From the NCBI GenBank assembly GCA_002869145.1, contig PKTM01000015.1:161794-225793 (forward strand): a stretch of 64,000 bases of DNA. The letters run 5' to 3'. Source of the DNA: Denitrovibrio sp. (GTDB lineage: Bacteria > Chrysiogenota > Deferribacteres > Deferribacterales > Geovibrionaceae). The notes beneath the pieces were generated by a model, which searched no databases, was not told the DNA's origin, and was given only the letters and a program-made list of their open reading frames with translations. Shown in pieces: positions 27,161 to 38,909 of this stretch; within the stretch, counting starts at the first letter, position 1; each line of letters begins with the position of its first letter. The position numbers were made by a program, and so were the translations under genes.

Positions 27161-29554
27161 TTACCCAAGAAGCTGCAGAGCAAGCTGTGGCAGAGCGTTA
27201 GCTTGTGAAAGCATAGCTGTACCAGCCTGGTTAAGAATCTGATTCCTTGTGAACTCTGTCATTTCTGATGCAAAATCCAGGTCACGAATTCTTGACTCAG
27301 ATGCTGTCAAGTTCTCTTTTGCTATGTCGAGGCCGGTAATTGTGTACTCAAGCCTGTTGATTTGAGCACCAATAGTTGACCTGACACTTGATATTTCTGC
27401 CAATGCACTGTCTATCCTAGTGATTGCTTTTTGAGCAAGATCCTGATCTACAACCAGAATATCATCCAGACCGAGGCCTGCAGTGTTTATCTGTGGAATA
27501 GTTGTCAGGATTGTTTGTCCTTCGTTAGCACCAATCTGCATCTCCATAGCGTTATTAACAACGTGTAGTTTAGCTACTTCGTTAGTAGATGCAGCTGCAA
27601 AGTCCAGCTCTTTGTTTGTGTCGTCCCAAGTAAGTGAGACACCAGCATCGCTTGCTATTGTAACGTCAACACCTTCAATAATGTTTCTGAGAGTGTAGTC
27701 GTTTACAGTATCAACACCTACTGATGAACCAGTGTGAGCATCAGTTACAGTTACTTTAACATCGCTATTCTCGCCAGCCTGTATTGTAGCAAGTGAAAGC
27801 CCGTCTACGAGAGCTTGGTCTCCTGCGAAAGTCAACTGGCTGTTATCGCCAAGAAGCGCAGACTGAATAACAAATGTACCTTCAACAGCTTCGTTACTGT
27901 TGTCTTTAGTTGTAGTAACATAATTAACAAGGTTGTTGTTAACGTTAGAGACTGTGTCACTGGTGTTGCTTGTAGCACCCATTTTAAGATCATCAATTAG
28001 AGCATCAGTAAGCTTCTGCTCGAAATCTGCAAGAGTGTCGCTTCCTTCGATGAAAAGAGTTGTTGATGTTCCGTTACCGTAGATAGTCAGTTCCTGAGTA
28101 TTGTCGAAAATGTTACGACCGTCTTCAGTAGTAAATCTGCTGATATCTTTCAGTTGAGTTGATGATGTAGCTGCTTCTCCGCCACCGCGAACTGATACAT
28201 CAAACTGTGAATCAAGAGTTGTGGTTCCGGATGCAGTCTCTTTGAAATCAAGAGCTAGTGATCCGATATTAAGATTACCAGTGTTTTCATCAAGTACTGC
28301 ATGGTAAACGGTTACGCTGGTATAATCTACTTCTGAATCGCCATCATCGGTTGCAGTCAGCGAATTCGATGCGGTAAAGATAATCTTTGGTCCGCTCTGT
28401 GCAGAAGGACCGCCGGAAATCGTAATAGAACCGCCGCCTGAAGTTGATGCGTTGCTGGCGAAAGCTTTTGTAGCTGCAATAAGAACCTTATCGCCAATCT
28501 GGATATTACCGGTACCGCCAAGGTCTGCTGTAAAAGTGATGTTTAGTGTTGCTCCGCCGTTTGTAGCGAAAGAAGCACCTGTTGCCACTGTTACCTGACC
28601 GCTTGTGCCCATTGAAGCACCGTTTGTTATTGTCTGCCAGTCTTCTGCTGTACCTGTTGAGGCATCGACAAATCTAGCCTGAAAGTCAAATGAACCGGAT
28701 GAGGTGGCTCCAATGGCTTCAGTAAATTTAACTTCTACATAACCACCCTTATAGGTGCCTGTTGTTCCAGCTATAGTAGCTGAACCACTGCTGGCTACAA
28801 ATGAAGAATTACTCTGAGCGTATGTTGCAACTACTTCTGCTGTTGCAGCGCTTGTTCCGCTTTCTATAGCGATTGTGTAGTAGCTGGTTCCTGTAGCTTC
28901 GAGTGATGTAGGGTTAGAAACTAGGGTTACGTTACTTGTGTTTGCTGTGCCGCCTGCTGTTGTGATCTCAGCACCGATAGCATCAGCGTTAAGTGTCATA
29001 ATGTCTGATTTATAGACATAGTTCTTGCCGGGTGTAACCTCGATATCAAGATTGTAGTTGCCTTCTGCAACCTGCCCTGCTATCGATGCGTTAATAACCG
29101 AAGACTTGTCTGTAGACCAGAGAGCTGTCGTGTCACCATTTAGAAGTTTCTTTGTGTTGAATTCTGTAGATGAAGCGACTCTGTCTATCTCTTCTTTAAG
29201 CTCTTCCAGTTCTTTCTGGATCTCTTCACGGTCAGCGCTTGTATACACGCCGTTACCGGCCTGTACAGCAATTTCTCTCATTCTCTGTACCATATCTGTG
29301 ATAACAGAGAGACCGCCTTCAGCTGTTTGAAGAAGTGATATACCGTCATGAGCGTTCATTGATGCTCTTTGAAGACCAGAAATTTGTCCGCGGAGCTTCT
29401 CAGATATTGCAAGACCTGACGCATCGTCAGCTGCATTGTTTATTCTGAGACCTGATGATAATTTCTCAAGATTTTTAGACATATCTGAATTAACCTGGTT
29501 CAGATATCTCTGTGAAGTGAGCGCAGATATATTATTATATATCCTAAGTGCCAT
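27161..29554 (-). CDS. Flagellin 2, long form
   Basis: 797 residues, intact. D0/D1 at the N-terminus (SALTSQRYLNQVNSDMSKNL, then LSSGLRINNAADDASGLAI) and C-terminus ([20 protein letters not shown]) are canonical; the ~500-residue middle is a variable, surface-exposed Thr/Ser/Gly-rich D2/D3 insert, far larger than the ~270-500 residues of common flagellins. It is very similar to flagellin 1 along its whole length, pointing to tandem duplication around flaG. A MAF-type glycosylation gene next door suggests the insert is glycosylated. ATGGAGG precedes the ATG; sigma-28 promoter and long leader upstream. Confidence 0.95.
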   Translation of the reverse strand: MALRIYNNISALTSQRYLNQVNSDMSKNLEKLSSGLRINNAADDASGLAISEKLRGQISGLQRASMNAHDGISLLQTAEGGLSVITDMVQRMREIAVQAGNGVYTSADREEIQKELEELKEEIDRVASSTEFNTKKLLNGDTTALWSTDKSSVINASIAGQVAEGNYNLDIEVTPGKNYVYKSDIMTLNADAIGAEITTAGGTANTSNVTLVSNPTSLEATGTSYYTIAIESGTSAATAEVVATYAQSNSSFVASSGSATIAGTTGTYKGGYVEVKFTEAIGATSSGSFDFQARFVDASTGTAEDWQTITNGASMGTSGQVTVATGASFATNGGATLNITFTADLGGTGNIQIGDKVLIAATKAFASNASTSGGGSITISGGPSAQSGPKIIFTASNSLTATDDGDSEVDYTSVTVYHAVLDENTGNLNIGSLALDFKETASGTTTLDSQFDVSVRGGGEAATSSTQLKDISRFTTEDGRNIFDNTQELTIYGNGTSTTLFIEGSDTLADFEQKLTDALIDDLKMGATSNTSDTVSNVNNNLVNYVTTTKDNSNEAVEGTFVIQSALLGDNSQLTFAGDQALVDGLSLATIQAGENSDVKVTVTDAHTGSSVGVDTVNDYTLRNIIEGVDVTIASDAGVSLTWDDTNKELDFAAASTNEVAKLHVVNNAMEMQIGANEGQTILTTIPQINTAGLGLDDILVVDQDLAQKAITRIDSALAEISSVRSTIGAQINRLEYTITGLDIAKENLTASESRIRDLDFASEMTEFTRNQILNQAGTAMLSQANALPQLALQLLG

Positions 29555-29576
29555 GATATACCTCCATGTGTGTTTT

Positions 29577-29590
29577 CAGCATCCTTGCTG
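29577..29590 (-). promoter_or_regulatory. CsrA-type hairpin in the flagellin 2 leader
   Basis: Minus-strand CAGC-AAGGAT-GCTG, a 4-bp stem with an AnGGA loop, 22 nt before the start codon. The ribosome binding site ATGGAGG is a second AnGGA. Same layout as in flagellin 1 despite different stem sequence. Confidence 0.6.
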
Positions 29591-29734
29591 CTTTCAAATT
29601 GTTTTCTTTTTTGCGCCTTGAATCCTGACTTGAGAAAGAAGTGCTTAAGTTGCGTCGAAAGCGTGATCTTTATCAAATCGTAAAAACGTTATTTTTTATT
29701 TTTCCTCTACCTCTCCTGAACACCTCCTCAAAAC

Positions 29735-29782
29735 AAAAAAAAACCGATACTGATAATGTATCGGCCTGAATGTCTCAGTACC
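29735..29782 (-). ncRNA. Flagellin 2 leader element: conserved motif plus terminator-like hairpin
   Basis: On the minus strand GGTACTGAGACATTC (29768-29782) precedes the hairpin CCGATAC/GTATCGG (29744-29764) and nine T. The upstream gene is divergent, so this hairpin cannot terminate another gene: it sits in the flagellin leader, downstream of the sigma-28 promoter. The motif differs from the flagellin 1 copy at two positions. Confidence 0.6.
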
Positions 29783-29852
29783 ATTTTGTTTATTAATTTT
29801 GCAAACCTGAAAATATGAATCAGGTTATACATATACTTTTCTAGTGATAGTT

Positions 29853-29879
29853 ATATCGACAGAGATATTGAAAACTTTA
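29853..29879 (-). promoter_or_regulatory. Sigma-28 (FliA) promoter of flagellin 2
   Basis: TAAAGTTT, 11 bases, GTCGATAT on the minus strand; close to TAAAGTTT-N11-GCCGATAA. It predicts a leader of roughly 290 nt. Confidence 0.78.
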
Positions 29880-30109
29880 GATAATGCTGGGGGTTGATTG
29901 TGATTATGGATATAATAAAATATTAGAGATAATATTTATTCTAAGTTACTATTAAAAATTCACTTTTACCTCGGATGTCTCTATTTATGTTCTGTATTAG
30001 TATCGTCACTTATTATTAAAACTTTTGCGAAAAAAATAAAAAATATAAAAAAGTTGATAAAATCAAGAATAGCTAATAATATTCATTTATGTAATTTATG
30101 GAGCAACAT

Positions 30110-32008
30110 ATGTCTATTGAGAAAAATAACCTAGCAGCACTTCAAAAACGTTTCCCTGAAATATACAACAAGATCAAAGACATAAAGCCCGGGAAAAAAT
30201 TTAAACTAACTCCTGTGCCCGGAAAAACAAACATCCCTAACATGCTTGATGTTAAGTCGAACATGCTTTTTTATGATAATAAAGATCCATTGAACTCTGC
30301 AATAAATCTTGTCAGAGAGAAAAATATAAAGCTCCCATTCTTCAACATTTTTCTCGGAACCGGTCTCATGTATAACTTCTTTGCATTTTTTAAAGCATAT
30401 GAAGTCAAAGATAACGTAACAATTATAATTGAAAAAGATTTGGATATCTTTCGCACTCTCGTCTCATGTGTTGATTTGACCCAGATAATCAATAACCATA
30501 TGTTTCACTTTATCCTAGACGAGCCGCCAGCGGCTCTTTTTACTAAAATAAACAGGATAATACACGGAACCAATGCAAAGTTTCATGCAAAATCCATTAA
30601 TATTATTGAGGATCAGGCATCTTTTATAATAAACAAAGACTACTACCTGAAAACTATAGCAATACTGAAAGACGCCCTCAGAGAAGTTCTGATGTTCTAT
30701 GGAAATGATCCTTTTGACTCTATGATAGGTATAGAGAATACATTTTTAAATATTGAAGAAATCATTCATAACCCTGGAATTATGGATCTTAAAAATGCTT
30801 TTAAAGGTAAACCCGGCGTTGTGATTGCATCCGGTCCGTCACTGAATAAAAACATCCACCTGCTGGAAGACCTATATGGAAAGGCAGTGCTGTGTGCAGC
30901 TGATGGTTCTATGAAAATCCTTAAACAAAAAGGTATGAAACCTCACCTTGTGTCGTCCCTTGAGCGATTGACACCAACTGCTAAGCTTTTTGAAACACTT
31001 ACAGAAGAGGACTTAAAAGATGTTTATCTGGCGGCCACCCCTGTTATTCACCCGCAGACATACGCAAGCTACAAAGGCGAACGTATTATCACTTATAGAG
31101 ACTTCGCTACTTTTAAGTGGCTGGGAATTGATAAAGGAACACTTTCAATAGGCCCATCAGCAGGTAACATGGCCTTCAAAACTTTGGAATATCTTGGCTG
31201 CGACCCTATCATACTTATAGGGCAAGACCTTGCGTTTGGAGCTGACGATGCTACTCACGCTGACGGCTATACATATGGTCCAAAGCATCAGGCAGAAGCA
31301 TATACACAGAAGAATTTCCGCATAGTTGAAGGCAACTATCAGCCCGAAATTAAAACTTCACGTGTGTGGGAAATGTTTCTCCAATATTACCACAAGGATG
31401 CATCATCATCACCTGCACGTGTCATTAACGCTACTGAAGGGGGCGCAAAAATACTTGGCACAGAGATTATGACCTTTAAAGAAGCGATAGATAAGTTCAT
31501 AACAGAGGAGATAGGTGTTTTAGACACAATACAATCAACTTTAAAGAAACCAAGTGAAGAACAAATCATAAAAGACAGAGAACAAACTCTCCAGATAGTT
31601 AATAACGGGCTAAAATACTGCGGTACTGCTCAGGCAATTTTTAAAGAATCAATAGCTATATGCGATGAATATTTCCAAAAGGTTTTTGTGCAGTACAAAG
31701 CTACGAACAATTACGACAAGGTACAGGGAGAGCAATATCTGATAAAGCTGGAAGAGATGTGCAAGATATTCCAGAACAAAGACTTCTATGAAGTGCTTAT
31801 GCATTATGTGCAGTCATATTTCATAAAAACAATGGTTGAGATAAATGCTGCCAAGCATTAATCTGAAAGTCTTGCAGAGGCAGAATCAAAAAATGTCGCC
31901 TTATTAAAAGATATGTTTAACGTGATGATAGGGCTGAACGGAAAAATGATGGAGCTTATGGAGGTTCTGAAAAAGAGACTGGAAGATAATACGCCGTCTA
32001 AAGCCTGA
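30110..32008 (+). pseudogene. MAF-type flagellin glycosyltransferase (DUF115), interrupted by in-frame TAA
   Basis: Motility accessory factor of the 6-hydroxymethylpterin pyrophosphokinase-like/DUF115 type, linked to loading nonulosonic acid sugars on flagellin. Conserved blocks are PGVVIASGPSLNKN near residue 242, SIGPSAGNMAFKTLEYLGCD and LIGQDLAFGADDATHADG. TAA at 31859-31861 stops it at 583 residues, but the frame continues for 48 codons of plausible amphipathic helix (SESLAEAESK...) to TGA at 32006-32008, with no frameshift. The shortened form keeps the catalytic region and could work. An earlier ATG at 30098 contains the GGAG that serves the ATG at 30110. Confidence 0.75.
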
Positions 32009-33182
32009 TTATGTTTGTTTCCTGACCTGTAATGCTTATGCCGCCTTCTTCTGTAACGATGTAAGTGTTTTCAAGCCCTACAAGTCCAACGCCGGGTATA
32101 CCCCTTTTCGGCTCCACAGCCATTACCATATTCTCTTCCAGAGGAAGATCAAAGCCTTTGGCAAAGACAGGATATTCGTCTATAACAAGCCCAACACCAT
32201 GGCCTAGAAATTTAACCCTCTCGTCACCATAGCCCATAAAATATTGCTGAAACTCTTCGCTGACATCAGCCATAACCTCTTCGTAAATCTTTGAAGGGAT
32301 ATTGCCTGGCTTCATACGCTTCACGGTTTCTTTAAGTATTTTTACACATTTTTCGTGATACTCATAAGCCTCATCAGGGAGTGCTCCGTAAGCATACACT
32401 TGAGTTTTGTCTGTGTGATATCCTTCCATCCCGCAGCCAACGTCAACAAATACCAGCTCATTGTTAGAAAGTTTGCGATCGTCATTACCAAAAAGCGGAA
32501 CAGCCGGAGAGAGACCTTTGATACCGCCCGGCCCGTCAAACGCATTCGGGTACATGGAGTTATCACCGAAACATATCTGCCCCAGATAAAGCTCAGCATT
32601 GAACATACCTATGCGGGTAATGCCCTGGTGGCCATTATCCAGCAAATGTTTCAATATCATTGAAGCAAGCTCTTTTTCGCTCATGCCGCCGCTTATAATA
32701 GCAGGAACATATGTCTCCATGGCAATTTCATGCACACGTCCGCACTGACGTAAAATGTTTAGTTCGTATTCCGACTTAACAGCTCTTGTGGCGGCTATTG
32801 CCATGTCACATGAAAGTATTTTTTCAAATTCAAAATATTTATTTATACGTTCGAAATGAGCTAGTGGCACAAATTCTTTTTCAATATGGATAGTTTTTCC
32901 CAAAGACCCTGTCACGGGCGGGATGTCCCGGAAGCTTTTTATATTAATTATCTTACCAAAATTCGATTCCAGCTCTGCCCTGTAAAAGCTCCTGCGGACA
33001 AAGAAGACCGCATCGTCACTTTTAGGGATAACAAGTACACCGTTCTGCTGTGTCCCGGTAAAATAGAAGATGTTAATTTTGTTGATTATAAAAACAGCAT
33101 TCCATGACGGGTCAAACTGATCCATCCTTTCCCTGAAGGCGTCAAGCCTGTTCAGAAGCTCCTCTTTAGGAATAAGGTTCAA
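31998..33182 (-). CDS. M24 family aminopeptidase (Xaa-Pro type)
   Basis: 394 residues: an N-terminal creatinase-like domain (about 1-140) and a C-terminal pita-bread metallopeptidase domain. Metal ligands are visible in [17 protein letters not shown] (two Asp), LGHGVGL (His) and VEPKRG (Glu). It removes N-terminal residues before proline, by family. The start is TTG, four-base overlapped (TTGA) with the end of the sigma factor gene, with GGAGG seven bases before it. Its end overlaps the convergent MAF tail by 11 bp. Confidence 0.88.
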   Translation of the reverse strand: MNLIPKEELLNRLDAFRERMDQFDPSWNAVFIINKINIFYFTGTQQNGVLVIPKSDDAVFFVRRSFYRAELESNFGKIINIKSFRDIPPVTGSLGKTIHIEKEFVPLAHFERINKYFEFEKILSCDMAIAATRAVKSEYELNILRQCGRVHEIAMETYVPAIISGGMSEKELASMILKHLLDNGHQGITRIGMFNAELYLGQICFGDNSMYPNAFDGPGGIKGLSPAVPLFGNDDRKLSNNELVFVDVGCGMEGYHTDKTQVYAYGALPDEAYEYHEKCVKILKETVKRMKPGNIPSKIYEEVMADVSEEFQQYFMGYGDERVKFLGHGVGLVIDEYPVFAKGFDLPLEENMVMAVEPKRGIPGVGLVGLENTYIVTEEGGISITGQETNIIRL

Positions 33183-34141
33183 ATCAGTTCCTCCAGTGAT
33201 ATCTTTTTCGTGGCCAGAAGGTTTCTCATTTTGGAAAGTACTCTTTTCTCTATCTGGCGCACACGCTCACGGGTAATACCCAGATCATTGCCTATAGATT
33301 CCAGAGTTTCAGGGTCGTTGCCGGACAGTCCATATCTTCTTATTATGATTGTTTTTTCATTATCTGAAAGAAATGTAAGCCATTTAAAAATGATCTCTTT
33401 CTTGCTGGTATTTTCTATTTTAAGGTAAGGATCAAGATACTTTTCGTCATCAGCAATAAACTCATGGAGAGTACTGCTCTCATCTCCACCTACAGGCATA
33501 TCAAGTGATGTATCCTGCTTAATGGCATCGAAAACTTTTTTAAGTGTTGAAAGAGGCATCTTGCATGCAGTGGAAAGTTCGTGGATGGTTGGCTCCCGCC
33601 CGAATTGCTGCTGAAGCTCGTTCTGAGTCTTCATAACCTTGCTTATGTTTTCTGACATATGGACAGGTATACGCACCATTCTGCACTGGTTAATTATGGC
33701 TCGCTCTATAGCCTGCCTTATCCACCATGTAGCATAGGTGCTGAATTTGAACCCTTTTGTGTAGTCGAATTTCTCTACAGCTTTCAGCAAGCCGATGTTC
33801 CCCTCTTCCACAAGGTCTACAAGGTTCATACCGCGATTTATATATTTTTTTGCAATAGAAACAACAAGACGCAGATTGCATTTGATCATAGTCTCTTTTG
33901 ATTCCATGCAGCCCTTCTCTATTCCCTGAGAGAGTTCTGCTTCCTGCTCTCTGGTTAGTACGGGGTATTTGGATATTTCGTTAAGGTAGATTTTAAAGAC
34001 CTCAAGGTCTTCTGAGGAATACTCATACTTAGGCTCTGGCTCAACTTCACAAGCTTCAATTTTAGCAATATCTTCTTCCATAAGCTCATCAGGTTCCACA
34101 TCTTCCAGTATCTCTTTGTCTACTGTTTCAGGGTCACTCAT
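33179..34141 (-). CDS. rpoS: RpoS-like group 2 sigma-70 factor
   Basis: 320 residues with region 1.2 ([21 protein letters not shown]), region 2 ([35 protein letters not shown]), region 3 ([13 protein letters not shown]) and region 4 ([18 protein letters not shown]). It lacks the long region 1.1 of the primary sigma factor, and size fits RpoS. A gene order with pcm nearby upstream is shared with proteobacterial rpoS loci. It may control stationary-phase or stress genes. GGAG precedes the ATG. Its end overlaps the M24 peptidase start. Confidence 0.85.
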   Translation of the reverse strand: MSDPETVDKEILEDVEPDELMEEDIAKIEACEVEPEPKYEYSSEDLEVFKIYLNEISKYPVLTREQEAELSQGIEKGCMESKETMIKCNLRLVVSIAKKYINRGMNLVDLVEEGNIGLLKAVEKFDYTKGFKFSTYATWWIRQAIERAIINQCRMVRIPVHMSENISKVMKTQNELQQQFGREPTIHELSTACKMPLSTLKKVFDAIKQDTSLDMPVGGDESSTLHEFIADDEKYLDPYLKIENTSKKEIIFKWLTFLSDNEKTIIIRRYGLSGNDPETLESIGNDLGITRERVRQIEKRVLSKMRNLLATKKISLEELI

Positions 34142-34542
34142 AATTTCTCCAGCTTCTCACAGAATGTGCTCTTGCCTGTAAAATTTACAGCATGTTTAAT
34201 CGATGGCTAAGAACCAGCGAATCTGACATAAGCCCTGTAGAGGGCTAAACTTTTTATACGTTACAACATAACCCGATTCTATTTAAATTGGAAGTAAAAA
34301 AATTATTAGATACGAACAGTTTCAATAATAATTATGCCGGAAAACTACTCTAGAAGCACTATCTGGCTTGCATTCAGGAAAAAATGTGCTTTATGCAAAA
34401 ATATATTAGATTAATTGTGTTAAAGATAATTATTGAGTGTACTTATAAATCAAAACAACATGTCATGACCTATGCTCTGCGTATCAAAAATATCAGCATC
34501 ATTTGAACGCAAAAAATATTGGTAAAATTCACAATGAGTTTT
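34142..34542. other. Intergenic region between pcm and the sigma factor gene
   Basis: 400 bp, strongly AT-rich, no coding signal that I can support. The one structure is AGCCCTGTAGAGGGCT at 34231-34246, followed on the plus strand by AAACTTTTT: a small terminator-like hairpin in the direction opposite to both flanking genes. It presumably also holds the sigma gene promoter. Confidence 0.5.
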
Positions 34543-36050
<1,508 letters not shown>

Positions 36051-36120
36051 TTAAAGTGATAAAATATTACAGAATATCGGCAAATTTGCAACTATATTAA
36101 AATTTTTGCTTTCAAGAACA

Positions 36121-37749
36121 CTACTTAGACGTTTGGGATACTCTTGGAAGTGTAATGGTAAAGACCGCACCCAAATCAGTATTGCCTGCTTTAATCTTTC
36201 CGTTCAGACTCTTCTCTATAATGGATTTTGCCATATGCAGGCCAATTCCTGTACCTTTGCTTTTAGGTTTAGTGGTGTAGTCAGATTTAAAGATTAGCTC
36301 AAGTGTTTTTTCATCGATACCTGTTCCATTATCTTCAATAATAACAGATACTTCTTCCTCTTCCACCTTTAGAGTAATCAGTATATTCCCCGGCTCTGAA
36401 ACATCCAGCCCTCCTTTGGAACGCTTATAAGTGATAGAGTCTATTGAGTTGTTTATAAGGTTTATCACCACCTGTTTTAACAGGTTAGGGTAACCGTATA
36501 TAACAACCCCTCCGTCGATGAGCGGTCTGTCATAAAAGACCTTCACTCCAATGCTGTGCTCTATATGCAGAATAACGTTATTTTTGCCATTTAAAGACGA
36601 CAGGTCACTTTTAATGTCAACATTTACAGCACCTATTTTAAAACGGCCGTACTGCATCTTTACAACTTCAATCAGCTTCTCTGTAAGGTTAAAGAGCTCT
36701 TTCTCAGGCTCCGGTCTAAAGAAGTTTCTGAAATCATCCATAGTATCCGACATATAACGGATATAAGTCATGCAGTCACTTATGGAATCATCAAGGTAAG
36801 GCACGTCAAGCTCACCAAAATGATAAGCGTCACGAATATCTTCTATAATAAACATAAGCGCACTGAGAGGCTGTCTCCACTGGTGTGCTATCCCCCCTAC
36901 CATTTCTCCCATCTCTGAAAGCCTCGCATGATAAAGAGTGGCTTCTTCCGCCTCAGAACCTTTTGTTGCTAAAGGCTTTATCTGATATTTAAAGTTAGTT
37001 TTAACAAGGTCCAGCTCTTTCTGTTTCAGCGCCAGAAGATTCTTTATATGTGACAACTCTTCTGCATTGCTTTTTTGCTCAGTCACGTCTTTTGCGTAAC
37101 CTGCTGAGCCGAAATATTCGCCTTTGTCGTTATAAACAGCCACAGAACTGACTCTCAGCCAGACGATATACCCGTCTTTATGCTTCAAAGACACCTCTAT
37201 GTCTGCCAGTCTGCCGGTTTGCAGCATTGTATTTTTTATATCATCATAGCTTTTGGAGCTGAGAAAGTAATCTCTCCTCAGGTTGCCGCCAATAAGTTCG
37301 GAAGGTGTATAGCCAAGCATATCTTTTATCTTTGTAGAAAAGTAAATGAGGTTTCCGAATCTGTCGGTTCTGTAGAATGCGCCGAGATAGTTCTCTGTGA
37401 CCAAAGACAAGTTTTCGTTTTCGGAGCTGACAACTGGTTCTTTCAAATATTGCGAACGGGAAAAACTTAGGACATAACCCCTGCCCGTATATTCTGCTGT
37501 CATTTTCAGGTAATAATATTTCCCGCCAATCCTGCCGCAAAGCAGGTGATCTGTAAACACATCACCCTTTTTCATATCTGCAAGCGTCAAAGGGATGTAG
37601 GATTGATAGTCTACGTGTAATATATCTGAGACTTTTTGTTTTTTTAGTGATTCTGTATTAATGAAATCTTCAGAAAACACTTCAGCATCTACTACAAGAA
37701 GATCACTGTTAACTGTCAGTTTGAAGTATAACATATCTGAACTGGGCAA
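36121..37749 (-). CDS. PAS-domain sensor histidine kinase (cytoplasmic)
   Basis: About 542 residues with no membrane segment. A PAS-like N-terminal region precedes a clear PAS/PAC domain at about 120-230 (NYLGAFYRTDRFGNLIYFST, WLRVSSVAVYNDKGEYFGSAGYAKDVTE), then HisKA with the phosphoacceptor in GGIAHQWRQPLSAL and HATPase with VINLINNSIDSI and GTGIGLHMAKSI. The ligand is unknown. The start is uncertain: GTG at 37761 without a ribosome binding site, or TTG at 37749 six bases after GGAG; I chose the latter. No response regulator is adjacent. Confidence 0.88.
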   Translation of the reverse strand: MPSSDMLYFKLTVNSDLLVVDAEVFSEDFINTESLKKQKVSDILHVDYQSYIPLTLADMKKGDVFTDHLLCGRIGGKYYYLKMTAEYTGRGYVLSFSRSQYLKEPVVSSENENLSLVTENYLGAFYRTDRFGNLIYFSTKIKDMLGYTPSELIGGNLRRDYFLSSKSYDDIKNTMLQTGRLADIEVSLKHKDGYIVWLRVSSVAVYNDKGEYFGSAGYAKDVTEQKSNAEELSHIKNLLALKQKELDLVKTNFKYQIKPLATKGSEAEEATLYHARLSEMGEMVGGIAHQWRQPLSALMFIIEDIRDAYHFGELDVPYLDDSISDCMTYIRYMSDTMDDFRNFFRPEPEKELFNLTEKLIEVVKMQYGRFKIGAVNVDIKSDLSSLNGKNNVILHIEHSIGVKVFYDRPLIDGGVVIYGYPNLLKQVVINLINNSIDSITYKRSKGGLDVSEPGNILITLKVEEEEVSVIIEDNGTGIDEKTLELIFKSDYTTKPKSKGTGIGLHMAKSIIEKSLNGKIKAGNTDLGAVFTITLPRVSQTSK

Positions 37750-37838
37750 TTTTAACTCCACGTAAGAAAATAATTGTGCATAATATTATATAATATCATA
37801 AAAATCACTATCAGTCATTCATATGCATTTTTTAAGGG

Positions 37839-38804
37839 TTATCTTGAGCGGATCTCGATATGTTTTGAAAGAATAGTAACCGCAAGAGCATATTTTACAC
37901 TTGGGTTGTACCTTGTGATAGCATAGAAGTTATTAAACAGCAGCCAGTATTCAACACCTTTGTCGCCTTCCAGACTCACCAGTGCTGCTTTACGGTTCAA
38001 ATCAGTCCGGAGTGAAGGCCTAATCCCGTTTTTCTTCATCTCGGCAACGGTAAACTTCGGTTTAATCCCCTGATTAAGATACTTTTTCCACAAACTCCCC
38101 TTGGTATAAACCTTCAAAGCCATAGGTTCATCCCGCTTCCATCCGTGTGCTTTAAGATAATTTGCTATGCTGCCGATAGAATCTGCGCCAGATTTAAAGA
38201 TGTTAATCCTTCCGTCACCGGAAAACTCTTGGCCGTACTTCATAATGTTAGAAGGCATGAACTGCGGCATTCCCACAGCGCCGGCGTATGAGCTTTTCAG
38301 ATTGAAAGGATCCAGTCTGTTTCTATATGCATACACCATAAGAGCTTCCAGTTCATTTTTGAAATATTCAGCTCGTCGGGGGTAGTAAAAGGCGAGTGTA
38401 AAAAGTGCATCCATAGCCCTGTGACTGAGTGCATATGTGCCATAGTCTGTCTCAACGCCTAAAATGGCGACAATGACATTCGGGTCAACGCCGTATATCC
38501 TCTTTGCCTTAGCAAGTGTTTTAGGATATCTCTTTTTGAAGGCAACACCCTTTCTGATCTTTTTATCGTTGATAAAATGAGGCTTATAGTTTTTCCATGG
38601 TTTGCTTTCAGCCTGTCTGTCCATGTACCCGATGACATCTTCGGTCTTTTCAGCCCTTTTCATCCAGCTCAGAACAGCTTTTTCGCTTATCTTGCCATCA
38701 CGGGCAACTTTATGGGCAAAACTGTGCATCTCCTGTGTAAGCTCTGCTGAAAAGCCAGAACAGGCAACAAGAAAAATACAGAAAAAAATTATAAATTTAT
38801 TCAT
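37839..38804 (-). CDS. mltB: Lytic murein transglycosylase B family
   Basis: About 321 residues with an N-terminal signal (MNKFIIFFCIFLVACSGFSA), whose LVACS makes a lipoprotein possible. Catalytic Glu is in ILGVETDYGTYALSHRAMDAL; YAGAVGMPQFMPSNIMKYG and GDGRINIF are hallmark MltB blocks. It cleaves the glycan strands of peptidoglycan to 1,6-anhydro ends during wall turnover. ATG at 38804 fits the signal peptide better than one nine codons upstream; neither has a clear ribosome binding site. Divergent from rpe. Confidence 0.92.
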   Translation of the reverse strand: MNKFIIFFCIFLVACSGFSAELTQEMHSFAHKVARDGKISEKAVLSWMKRAEKTEDVIGYMDRQAESKPWKNYKPHFINDKKIRKGVAFKKRYPKTLAKAKRIYGVDPNVIVAILGVETDYGTYALSHRAMDALFTLAFYYPRRAEYFKNELEALMVYAYRNRLDPFNLKSSYAGAVGMPQFMPSNIMKYGQEFSGDGRINIFKSGADSIGSIANYLKAHGWKRDEPMALKVYTKGSLWKKYLNQGIKPKFTVAEMKKNGIRPSLRTDLNRKAALVSLEGDKGVEYWLLFNNFYAITRYNPSVKYALAVTILSKHIEIRSR

Positions 38805-38909
38805 AAGATGTAAGTGGTCTTTTTTAATCATTTAAAGTATAATCACATATCCTTAATAAATTTGTAACATAAAAATACTAAAAATTAAAATGAATAAGTG
38901 AGGGATTTA

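Noticed and set aside
25052..28800. Tandem or direct repeats between the two flagellin genes as a mobile element
   Set aside because: The similarity is explained by gene duplication of flagellins; there are no transposase genes or terminal repeats.
29571..29780. c-di-GMP riboswitch in the flagellin 2 leader
   Set aside because: The leader lacks the conserved GEMM core bases; only the local motif and hairpin described are supported.
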